From JBAVEL01 sp049587715 (GTDB taxonomy: Bacteria; Bacteroidota; Ignavibacteria; UBA10030; UBA6906): DNA of 38,940 nucleotides. This document shows positions 33,131-38,940 of this stretch, in pieces. A model generated the notes under the pieces. The model saw nothing but the letters and a program-made list of their open reading frames with translations. It was not told the origin of the DNA and did not search any database. A program made the position numbers and the translations under genes. Numbering within the stretch: the first letter of the stretch is position 1; the number at the start of each line of letters is the position of its first letter. Where the stretch lies: positions 1 through 38,940 of the forward strand of contig JBAVEL010000183.1 in the NCBI GenBank assembly GCA_049587715.1, given 5' to 3'.

Positions 33131-33520
33131 CACACCAGGTATGGCACTCACGGTCCTTGCCGCCCTGACGTCGCGATGGACGATGCCGTGGGTGTGGGCT
33201 TCCTCGAGGGCTCCGTCCATCTGGATGGCGCAGGCGATCGCATTCTGCAAGTTCTCTGCAGGAACTACTGCGCGGGGTGTTTTGCCCTCCACGTATTCCA
33301 TCACGACGAACGGCTGACCGTCATGCCCCTGGATGTCGTGAATGGTGCGTATGTTGGGGTGGTTGAGGACTGCAGCAGTCGGTGCTTCCTGAGGAAGTCC
33401 CGCCCGTTCCGGTTCATGGGCATGCAGGTTGCGGGGCACGGGATTCAGAACAGCAATGCGGGTGAATGTGAGATCTTCGGCTTTGGAGACGACACACATG
33501 CCGCCCTCGCCGGGCGTGAG
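33131..33520 (-). pseudogene. Decayed serine/threonine protein kinase fragment
   Basis: About 130 codons align by eye with the N-lobe and first part of the C-lobe of a bacterial Hanks-type kinase. TPGEGGMCVVSKAED stands for the glycine loop, LNHPNIRTIHDI and QPFVVMEYVEGKT for the hinge, and AHTHGIVHRDV for the catalytic loop. The beta-3 lysine is replaced (AVLN instead of VALK), the catalytic-loop Lys and Asn are lost (HRDVRAART), and no DFG motif or later C-lobe follows. The surrounding open frame (32999-33835) carries unrelated sequence at both ends. It is therefore a relic, not a working kinase, lying between the Aas-type gene and copy C of the dispersed element. Confidence 0.7.
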
Positions 33521-33689
33521 GGGATCGTATAGTGGAAAACAACCTGGCCGATCATGTGGAACCCACACCGACGTGTAGGATTCCTGCGGCACCGGCAACC
33601 AACGACGCAGTGGAAGAATACGGGAATGAAACTGGATAGTCAAACACTGCCTGGGGAGGGTTATCCCGGGGAGGAATGCAGGTATGGCC

Positions 33690-33738
33690 TGAAAAGACGA
33701 AGACCCAATCCCACGATCTATCCTGGGTGGGGTCTTCG
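33690..33738 (-). terminator. Intrinsic terminator of FISUMP gene 1
   Basis: On the minus strand the arms CGAAGACCC (33738-33730) and GGGTCTTCG (33706-33698) form a perfect 9-bp stem, with an inner CCCA/TGGG pairing. TCTTTTC follows immediately. It lies 228 bases beyond the stop codon, after copy C of the repeat. Confidence 0.75.
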
Positions 33739-33745
33739 CGTAGTT

Positions 33746-33935
33746 CGCTCCGCGAGCAGGACTCGAACTACTCTCAAATCCCGAAATCAGCGCATGCAGG
33801 GCACACGAGCATCCCCCAGTCGCATGAGTGTGCACCAGTCACACCCACAGGGGTACAGATAGGCGTACACCCCTCGTGCTCGGGATGGGTCGCGGATATA
33901 GCCGATGACACATCACGCCCCCCCACCTGCCACCA
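33746..33935 (-). repeat. Dispersed structured element, copy C
   Basis: The segment 33816-33887 matches copy D (37205-37276) at 65 of 72 positions by hand count, and similarity extends on both sides, from GCTCCGCGAGCAGGACTCGAA on the left to a C-rich run on the right. Core hairpin GTGTG (33828-33832), loop CACCAGT, CACAC (33840-33844). Second hairpin AGGGGT (33849-33854) and ACCCCT (33869-33874). At its left edge GTAGTTCG/CGAACTAC (33739-33770) forms a further 8-bp stem. Confidence 0.75.
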
Positions 33936-33965
33936 CAGCTGTAAATAGGACAATCGACAAGGAGT

Positions 33966-36563
33966 CTAATCCTCGAGACAGCGGACGGGGAACCCGCTGG
34001 GCTTGATGTAGTATAGCAGGTTGATGCTCGCGTCGTAGCCTGACAGGCGTAGGATACTCGCGCTCGTAGCATCGTACTGCGTAGAACTCCAGAAGTACCC
34101 GATGTCGCCGAGAAACTGGAAGAGCCCATTGTACCGGCGGTAGCCCGCAAGCAGCGCAGAAAAGCCGCTCGTGTTTGTACCCGCCCCGCCGCCGGTTCCC
34201 TGACCGATCGCCTTCAGGGCATTCCCGTTACCCCCAACCGCTGAACTCAGTGCCTGAATCTCCGCCAGTGTCGGCACGTGCCAACCGGGAGGACAGATCC
34301 CTTGCGTACCCTGAGTGGCATCATACTGCATCGCCTCATCCCACTGGTACAGACCGCCATACGTGACGCAATTGGCCGGGTTGCTGCTGTAACAGTATTT
34401 CTCGACCGTACCGTTGTTGGTTGGATTCGCAGCGCTATCGATCCTCGTCCCCACATCCAGGTTCTCCTTCAACCAGCACTGGCTCCCAATCTGGACCGTG
34501 TTGTAGATCTTCCCCGCATAGTCTACTGTCGGGATGCCCGGACATGGAAACCCCATGTTCGTCGTCGTGAATGACCATACCGGCCCAGGTGTGGAATCAC
34601 CGTGACTATCTGTTGCAGTCACCTTCCAGAAGCAGCTTATCCCCCCACTCAGAGTATCCAGCCCGAAGGTCGTGTCTGATTGTGCGCTTGACAGAACGGC
34701 CAGGGGAGGATTGACCGTATCGAAGTACACCCGATATGTCACCGAGTCGCCCTCCGGATCGTTGCAGGACCAGCGTAGGGTAGGCGACAGCGCTTGTCCG
34801 GTTGCGCTATCGGCCGGTGTCGGATTGAAGGGCACAACGGGGGGCGAGTTGGTGGTGAATGACCATGCCGGGCCTGCTGTTGAATCGCCATGGTCGTCCT
34901 TCGCGACCACCTTCCAGTAGTATGTTGCCCCTGATACCAACCCGGTTCTCGCCAGGATCGTGTCCGGCTGGTTTGATGAAACCAGCGTGTCTGGAGGATG
35001 GACCATATCGAAGTACACGTCGTAGGTCAGCGGATCAGAATCCGGATCGCTACACGACCAGCTCAGCGTGGGGGATGTGGTGATGTGCGTGGCCCCACTG
35101 TCGGGGTACGGGTTTGCGGGTGCACCGGGGGGCAAGTTGGTGGTGAATGACCATGCCGGGCCTGCTGTTGAATCGCCACGGTCGTCCTTCGCGACCACCT
35201 TCCAGTAGTATGTTGCCCCTGATACCAACCCGGTTCTCGCCAGGATCGTGTCCGGCTGGTTTGATGAAACCAACGTATCCGGAGGGTTGCTGCTCCCGAA
35301 GTAGACATCGTACGTCAATGCGTCGCTATCAGGGTCGCTGCACGTCCAACCGAGCATGACGGCCGGCGATTGCCCCAGGGAGCCGTCAGGCGGCGACGGA
35401 TTCGAGGGTGCATCCGGAGGCTGATTGGGAGCCTCGCCTTGGAGGCAGCGGACGCTAAACCCGTAGGCCTTGAGGTAGTTGCCCAGGAGGATGTACGCGC
35501 CGCCGTAGCTCAGGAACAGGTTACGCGCGTACGTAGCATCGTACTGCGTGGAACTCCAGAAGAGCCCGAAGTAGCCGAGACTGCCGAAGCCCCCATCGCC
35601 GTAGCGGTGGCCCGCAAGCAGCGCAGAAAAGCCGCTCGTGTTCGTGCCCGCACCGCCACCGGTTCCTTGCCCGATCGCCTTCAGCGCATTCCCGTCACCC
35701 CCTACTGTAGCGCTCAACGTCTGGAACTCCGCCAGCGTCGGAACGTGCCAGCCCGGTGGACAAATACCTCGAGCCCCTTCTGTCGTATCATACTGCATCG
35801 CCTCGATCCACTGGTACAGTCCACCGTAGGTATCGCAGTTGACGGGATTGTCGCTGTAGCAGTATTTTTCTATCGTGCCGTTGTCTGTCTGGTTCTGTGC
35901 CCCCGGGACCATTGTGCCAATGTCAAGGTTCTCCCTGAACCAGCACTGCGTCCCTATCAGGACGGTGTTGTACGTCTTCCCACCCCACGACACCGTCGGC
36001 GTGCCGGGACAAGGCAGACCGCTGCCGCTTGAGAGCACCATTGATCCAGCCTGATTCACCTTGACCCAATACCCATACCCTGGATACAATGTGTCCGCCT
36101 CTTCGTATCCCACTCCTGGTCGAAACAGGAAGAACTCTGAACCGATGATACCGGGCGGTTCCGTCTTGATCGAATCGACTGCTATCAGTACCGAGAGAGA
36201 GCCGATGATGTTCCACCCCGCATGAACCTCGACCGTGTCCTCGAACACTGACTCTCCCTCAATGAACACTGTATCCGCTGTGTTGAACTTCAACCAGAAC
36301 CCCGTCCCGTTGTGCAGCGTATCCTGGGGAACATAACCCGCTGGATACTGAAAGACGTAGGCGGACGAGACGGCCGATGGAAAGAGAAAGGCCCTGCTCC
36401 CGTTGGCAACGCTGGCGGGAACAGACAGGAGGTTCCAGCCCGCGCCGGCGTGGACCGGGCGCGTGCTCTCGGGTCCGCGCGCAAGGCCAACGGCCGAAAT
36501 GCAGAGAAGGACTGCGCACAGCGTTGCAGGTTGTCCGGTGCGGAGTGTTGATGCAGCTTTCAT
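33966..36563 (-). CDS. Secreted multi-domain FISUMP / fibronectin type III protein
   Basis: An 865-residue secreted protein of unknown role. A signal peptide (to about residue 30, cleavage near LARG) is followed by two copies of a short module with AGWNLLSVP or AGWNIIGSL and GTGFWLKF or GYGYWVKV (about 38-175). Then comes a FISUMP domain (about 180-365: GKTYNTVLIGTQCWFRENLD, GICPPGWHVPT, FWSSTQYD, FSVRCLQG). Three fibronectin-like domains follow (about 375-655, each with YYWKVVAKD or similar), then a second FISUMP domain to the C-terminus ending FPVRCLED. Such domains occur in surface or secreted proteins of Fibrobacter and related phyla. ATG 36563 has GGAGGG seven bases upstream; promoter at 36711-36739. 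The terminal FISUMP domain and paired cysteines suggest an extracellular disulfide-stabilised adhesin-like protein. Confidence 0.88.
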   Translation of the reverse strand: MKAASTLRTGQPATLCAVLLCISAVGLARGPESTRPVHAGAGWNLLSVPASVANGSRAFLFPSAVSSAYVFQYPAGYVPQDTLHNGTGFWLKFNTADTVFIEGESVFEDTVEVHAGWNIIGSLSVLIAVDSIKTEPPGIIGSEFFLFRPGVGYEEADTLYPGYGYWVKVNQAGSMVLSSGSGLPCPGTPTVSWGGKTYNTVLIGTQCWFRENLDIGTMVPGAQNQTDNGTIEKYCYSDNPVNCDTYGGLYQWIEAMQYDTTEGARGICPPGWHVPTLAEFQTLSATVGGDGNALKAIGQGTGGGAGTNTSGFSALLAGHRYGDGGFGSLGYFGLFWSSTQYDATYARNLFLSYGGAYILLGNYLKAYGFSVRCLQGEAPNQPPDAPSNPSPPDGSLGQSPAVMLGWTCSDPDSDALTYDVYFGSSNPPDTLVSSNQPDTILARTGLVSGATYYWKVVAKDDRGDSTAGPAWSFTTNLPPGAPANPYPDSGATHITTSPTLSWSCSDPDSDPLTYDVYFDMVHPPDTLVSSNQPDTILARTGLVSGATYYWKVVAKDDHGDSTAGPAWSFTTNSPPVVPFNPTPADSATGQALSPTLRWSCNDPEGDSVTYRVYFDTVNPPLAVLSSAQSDTTFGLDTLSGGISCFWKVTATDSHGDSTPGPVWSFTTTNMGFPCPGIPTVDYAGKIYNTVQIGSQCWLKENLDVGTRIDSAANPTNNGTVEKYCYSSNPANCVTYGGLYQWDEAMQYDATQGTQGICPPGWHVPTLAEIQALSSAVGGNGNALKAIGQGTGGGAGTNTSGFSALLAGYRRYNGLFQFLGDIGYFWSSTQYDATSASILRLSGYDASINLLYYIKPSGFPVRCLED
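34843..35274 (-). repeat. Tandem duplication of a fibronectin-like domain
   Basis: Segments 34843-34986 and 35131-35274 are nearly identical, offset by 288 bases (96 codons). Over the central 130 or so bases I find a single difference, with a few more at the edges. The flanking halves of each domain are clearly more diverged, so this is either a recent duplication or gene conversion within the gene. Confidence 0.85.
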
Positions 36564-36710
36564 GGCAGGGCCCTCCGACGTTCTCAGGGAACGATCAGGA
36601 AAAGCAACGGCGACCGGCCGGTCCGATTGGACGGGATCCCAGTCGCCAACGAGGAAAGAACGGACGACATGGAATTCGAGCCCGCTGGAGGCGGGAAGGG
36701 CTCTCGGGGG

Positions 36711-36739
36711 ATGGTATGCAATCGCGGGGGAATTGTCAA
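36711..36739 (-). promoter_or_regulatory. Promoter of FISUMP gene 1 with hairpin at the start site
   Basis: Minus strand: TTGACA (36739-36734), 17-base spacer, TACCAT (36716-36711). Just downstream, GAGCCC (36678-36683) and GGGCTC (36698-36703) form a stem that competes with CCCGC/GCGGG inside it. Promoter, spacing and the TTCCCGCCT string that follows match the hydrolase promoter at 27378-27406. Confidence 0.65.
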
Positions 36740-36766
36740 ACAGGGGACGGTCTGCAACCCCGCACA

Positions 36767-36792
36767 AAACCCCCTGCAAACACAGGGGGTTT
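36767..36792 (-). terminator. Terminator between the right-hand genes and FISUMP gene 1
   Basis: AAACCCCCTG (36767-36776), six-base loop, CAGGGGGTTT (36783-36792): a perfect 10-bp stem. On the minus strand it ends in GGGGGTTTTG. It lies 28 bases before the -35 of the next promoter, as expected for a unit boundary. It could also work weakly on the plus strand. Confidence 0.65.
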
Positions 36793-36872
36793 CTCAGCTG
36801 CAGATTCCTCGACCAGGAAGCCCAGGCACCACAGGAATTCCTGTGCACCTCGCATTCGTGACACAAACGGTC

Positions 36873-36980
36873 TCCTCCCTTGCTCCGCGAGAGAGCCTCC
36901 AGGAGGGCAGTGTCTCCGGCAATGAGAGCTTCCTTCTTTGCGCGGGACCAACGCTTGAGCCGGGATTCACGACAACGTGC
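36873..36980 (-). pseudogene. Possible relic of a GIY-YIG nuclease C-terminus
   Basis: About 36 codons read RCRESRLKRWSRAKKEALIA followed by GDTALLEALSRSKGG. This resembles the end of small GIY-YIG endonucleases, where a helix of the type REKQLKRWSRAKKEALI precedes the C-terminus. The GIY-YIG core itself is absent and the frame upstream is not protein-like. Recognition is from memory of the family pattern, so confidence is low. Confidence 0.3.
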
Positions 36981-37041
36981 CAAGACCAAGGTGGGGATGC
37001 TCTTCAGAGTACAAGACATCAGCAGGCGGGTCCAACGAACG

Positions 37042-37128
37042 GTTCGCCTCACCCCACCCAAGGAGGGCCAAAGGCGGTGAGCGAACCCCCCCACAAACAT
37101 CTCACCCCACCTGGTGTGGTGGGGTGAG
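37042..37128 (-). repeat. Competing GC hairpins next to copy D
   Basis: CTCACCCCACC occurs twice (37048-37058 and 37101-37111). Either copy can pair with GGTGGGGTGAG (37118-37128), the nearer one giving an 11-bp stem with a six-base loop. The left copy is also part of a second stem, GTTCGC with TCACC (37042-37053) against GGTGAGCGAAC (37076-37086). On the minus strand the 11-bp stem is followed by ATGTTTGT, a weak terminator-like tail. Confidence 0.55.
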
Positions 37129-37134
37129 TCGAAC

Positions 37135-37316
37135 AGCTCCGCGAGCAGGACTCGAAAAACTCTCAACTGCAGAAATCAGCGCATTCAAGGCATACGACCG
37201 TCCACCAGTCGCATGGGTGTGTCTGAGTCACACCCACAGGGGTACAGATAGGGGTACACCCCGCGTGCTCGGGATGAGGAGCGGATATTACCGACCACGC
37301 CCCCCCCCACTGCAGC
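37135..37316 (-). repeat. Dispersed structured element, copy D
   Basis: Best match to copy C. Core hairpin GGGTGTG (37215-37221), loop TCTGAGT, CACACCC (37229-37235), a 7-bp stem. Second hairpin GGGGT (37239-37243) and ACCCC (37258-37262). It lies about 140 bases 3' of the small gene at 37455 and just before the hairpins at 37042-37128. Confidence 0.75.
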
Positions 37317-37454
37317 AGATGGGGGAATACATACGGCCCACCTGGGGGAATGAAGTGGCCCCTCGACAACTCCAGAAGCCAGGAAAACCGAAGGCCGCGA
37401 TGGGGACAAGAACCGCACCAGTGCCCGCTCCTCCGCTGGATGTCTCCCAGATCC

Positions 37455-37808
37455 CTACTTGGTCCCACCCTGCTGTTTTCTCACGATGGATAGTAGGTCC
37501 ACGGCTCGACCATGAAGCTCTACCTCCTGCCATCGTTTGCCTCGCTCATCGGATATGGGGCGCAGGTCATGGAGATCTCCGTTCTCTGGATGCCGCGCTT
37601 TGGCAGCACTCAGCAGTTGGTCAAGTTCCTCAGAGACCTTCTTGAAGAATTCAGGGTATTCGGGAGTAGGTCTGCGACCCGTGACTGCAGATAGAATCTG
37701 TTGTTTGCAACGTTCTGAAGTCTTACTTGCAACAGCCTCGGCCCACTTCAGGATGTCATCCATACAAGTACTCCCTTCCGCCCTTCTTCTTAGGCATTCT
37801 ACAGGCAT
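37455..37808 (-). CDS. Small hypothetical protein, start uncertain
   Basis: A frame of 117 codons from ATG 37808, or 102 from ATG 37763, which has AAGGGAG about eight bases upstream. The product is mostly helical and charged (MDDILKWAEAVASKTSER, then EFFKKVSEELDQLLSAAKAR) and ends in basic residues. I do not recognise it. The frame is also open upstream of 37808 into the end of the FISUMP gene, and that part (EIEITHWYTPGGRSTWTHVK) looks protein-like, although no ATG, GTG or TTG is seen in it. The gene may therefore have lost its 5' end or use a rare start. It sits between the right-hand FISUMP gene and copy D. Confidence 0.45.
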   Translation of the reverse strand: MPVECLRRRAEGSTCMDDILKWAEAVASKTSERCKQQILSAVTGRRPTPEYPEFFKKVSEELDQLLSAAKARHPENGDLHDLRPISDERGKRWQEVELHGRAVDLLSIVRKQQGGTK

Positions 37809-37906
37809 CTTGACGTGCGTCCATGTTGACCTGCCCCCCGGCGTGTACCAGTGCGTGATTTCGATTTCCGTCTTCAGGCACTGGTTTGCTGAAGTCGGAG
37901 AATGGC

Positions 37907-38940
37907 CTAATCCTCGAGGCAGCGGACGCTGAACCCGTAGGCCTTGTCGACGTTGCCCAGGTAGATGCCGGGATCGTAATCGCCCAGGCTCAGGTTACGA
38001 GCGCCCGTTGCACCGTACTGCGTGGAACTCCAGAAGTACCCGTAGCTGCCGAGACTGCGGAAGTACCTATCGTAACTGCGGTGGCCCGCAAGCAGCGCAG
38101 AAAACCCGCTCGTGTTCGTGCCAGCACCCGCGCCGGTTCCCTGACCAATCGCCTTCAGTGCATTTCCGTCACCCCCTAATGTAGCGCTCAACGTCTGGAA
38201 CTCCGCCAGCGTCGGGATGTGCCAGCCCGGCGGACAAATGCCTCGCACGCCCTGCGTGGTGTCGTACTGCATCGCCTCATCCCACTGATACAGACCGCCA
38301 TATGTGGCACAGTTAGCGATGCTATCCTTGTAGCAGTACTTCTCGATTGTGCCGTTGTTCGTTTGGTTCTGTGAACCCGAGACCATTGTGCCAAAGTCCA
38401 GGTTCTCCCTGAACCAGCACTGCGTCCCTATCAGCACGGTGTTGTACGTCTTCCCGCCCCACGACACCGTCGGCGTGCCGGGGCAAGGACTTCCCGGGGG
38501 GGACGCAGTCGTGAAACTCACCTGACTCCCGTAGTTCGTCCCCGCACTGTTTGTCGCATACGCCCTCACGTAGTACGGCGTCGAAGGCGAAAGACCCGTC
38601 ATGGAACTTGTGAAGCTCCCCGGCCCGGAGCCGTCAACCGTCTTACTGTCTGCCGTTGTGGGATTCTGCGACGTACGCCAGCACACGCCACGAGCCGTCA
38701 CCGGTGAGCTGCCCTCCGAGGTTACATTGCCGCCACCTGCTGCAGATGTAGATGTGATGCCCGTGATCGATGCCGTTGTTACCGTGGGTGCTGTCCCACT
38801 CAGAGTGGTGAACCTCCAGACGGGGCCAGTCGTTGCTCCGCTGCGATTGTCTCTGGAAACGATTCTCCAGTAGTAGATGGTGCTGCCCGTCAGCCCGCTT
38901 CTCGTCGAGGTTGCCGCCTGTTGACCCGTGGAAACCGCCG
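37907..38940 (-). CDS. FISUMP / fibronectin-like secreted protein, N-terminus beyond right edge
   Basis: The frame is open from its stop at 37907 to the last base of the window, 344 codons. No in-frame stop occurs in 38702-38940, so the visible protein is the C-terminal part of a longer one. From the right it shows a fibronectin-like end (GSTIYYWRIVSRDNRSG, then GPVWRFTT). A second beta domain has VTARGVCWRTSQNPTT and YYVRAYATNSAGTNYGSQVSF. Last comes a FISUMP domain (GKTYNTVLIGTQCWFRENLD, GICPPGWHIPT, FWSSTQYGAT) ending YGFSVRCLED. The FISUMP part is close in protein and DNA to the first one of the gene at 33966, which suggests exchange or duplication between them. Secretion is inferred from the domain type; the signal peptide lies outside. 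Confidence 0.88.
   Translation of the reverse strand, partial: AVSTGQQAATSTRSGLTGSTIYYWRIVSRDNRSGATTGPVWRFTTLSGTAPTVTTASITGITSTSAAGGGNVTSEGSSPVTARGVCWRTSQNPTTADSKTVDGSGPGSFTSSMTGLSPSTPYYVRAYATNSAGTNYGSQVSFTTASPPGSPCPGTPTVSWGGKTYNTVLIGTQCWFRENLDFGTMVSGSQNQTNNGTIEKYCYKDSIANCATYGGLYQWDEAMQYDTTQGVRGICPPGWHIPTLAEFQTLSATLGGDGNALKAIGQGTGAGAGTNTSGFSALLAGHRSYDRYFRSLGSYGYFWSSTQYGATGARNLSLGDYDPGIYLGNVDKAYGFSVRCLED

Larger units (their letters stand above)
33521..33965. other. Intergenic region 3' of FISUMP gene 1
   Basis: 445 bases without an intact gene. From right to left it holds 30 bases of spacer, copy C of the dispersed element (33746-33935), a strong minus-strand terminator (33690-33738), and about 170 bases (33521-33689) in which I see nothing beyond an open frame leading into the kinase relic. 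Confidence 0.65.
36564..37454. other. Long intergenic region upstream of FISUMP gene 1
   Basis: 891 bases without an intact gene. From left to right it holds the leader and promoter of FISUMP gene 1 (36711-36739), a terminator hairpin (36767-36792), a possible GIY-YIG nuclease relic (36873-36980), competing GC hairpins (37042-37128) and copy D of the dispersed element (37135-37316). The last 138 bases (37317-37454) before the small gene show nothing recognised. A minus-strand open frame spans the left part but is not coding. Confidence 0.6.

Noticed and set aside
31284..33317. Long plus-strand open frame of 677 codons opposite the Aas-type gene
   Set aside because: Rich in His, Arg and Asp with no domain pattern; it is the antisense shadow of a clear minus-strand gene.
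33739..33770. T-arm-like string GTTCGAGTCC on the minus strand (also at 37141-37154), suggesting a tRNA 3' end
   Set aside because: The T-stem does not pair around the loop, no anticodon or D-arm is present, and copy D changes the key positions. It belongs to the dispersed element.
32999..33835. A 278-codon minus-strand protein including the kinase-like part
   Set aside because: Only the middle 130 codons resemble a protein family and catalytic residues are lost; the N-terminal part comes from the dispersed element.
36564..37166. N-terminal extension of FISUMP gene 1 upstream of 36563
   Set aside because: The frame is open, but the signal peptide and GGAGGG site fix the start at 36563, and a terminator and a promoter lie inside the extension.
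27561..37316. Integron-like gene cassettes with attC sites
   Set aside because: Gene-plus-3'-element order is suggestive, but no GTTRRRY/RYYYAAC ends were found, the genes are large with their own promoters, and no integrase is present.
27561..37316. CRISPR array
   Set aside because: The four copies are 1.7-4.4 kb apart, diverged and separated by genes; no short regular repeats with spacers occur anywhere in the window.

Overview
The window comes from a GC-rich, Gram-negative (diderm) bacterium. It carries outer-membrane export machinery, a beta-barrel porin and lipoprotein signals. Two large secreted proteins are built from FISUMP (Fibrobacter succinogenes paralogous) and fibronectin-like modules, and there is a decayed Ser/Thr kinase of a type common in large-genome candidate phyla. 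This suggests an uncultured FCB-group or neighbouring phylum, but no rRNA or universal marker is present, so the assignment is only an inference. No tRNA, rRNA, CRISPR array or complete insertion sequence was seen.

Region 1 (1-13.3 kb, minus strand) is a surface-polysaccharide locus in two transcription units. The upstream unit reads wzc-like tyrosine kinase, short export lipoprotein, Wzy-like polymerase and two glycosyltransferases, mostly overlapping by 4-11 bases. The second unit starts from a good promoter at 6566-6594. It reads DegT aminotransferase, polyprenyl-phosphate sugar transferase, Gfo/Idh dehydrogenase, hexapeptide acetyltransferase, Wzx flippase and a glycosyltransferase cut by the left edge. 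The dehydrogenase, aminotransferase and acetyltransferase match the WbpB/WbpE/WbpD (WlbA/C/B) set that makes a 2,3-diacetamido-uronic acid nucleotide sugar.

Region 2 (13.5-16.6 kb) holds a GNAT-nitrilase fusion, two small membrane or exported proteins and a CoA-binding protein.

Region 3 (16.7-27.2 kb) is a stress region. A minus-strand ars operon (arsR, a fused arsenate reductase-arsenite methyltransferase, acr3) has its operator lying over its own ribosome binding site. A porin follows, then a Fur-family regulator, and katG behind a promoter that contains a Per-box-like palindrome. A second minus-strand arsenical operon, arsE-arsF-arsG, follows an alpha/beta hydrolase. Together they suggest reduction, methylation and efflux of inorganic arsenic, possible handling of nitroaromatic arsenicals, and peroxide defence.

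Region 4 (27.2-38.9 kb) is visibly lower in GC and looser in layout: a di-heme peroxidase, a three-domain LplT-PlsC-acyl-ACP synthetase (Aas-type) protein, two FISUMP proteins and several decayed genes (FISUMP tail, Ser/Thr kinase, possibly a GIY-YIG nuclease). Four copies of a structured intergenic element lie 3' of genes, and three of them sit just before a terminator-like hairpin. The most notable observations are the ArsC-ArsM fusion, this four-copy element with pairing changes in its stem, and two near-matching promoter-plus-hairpin modules.
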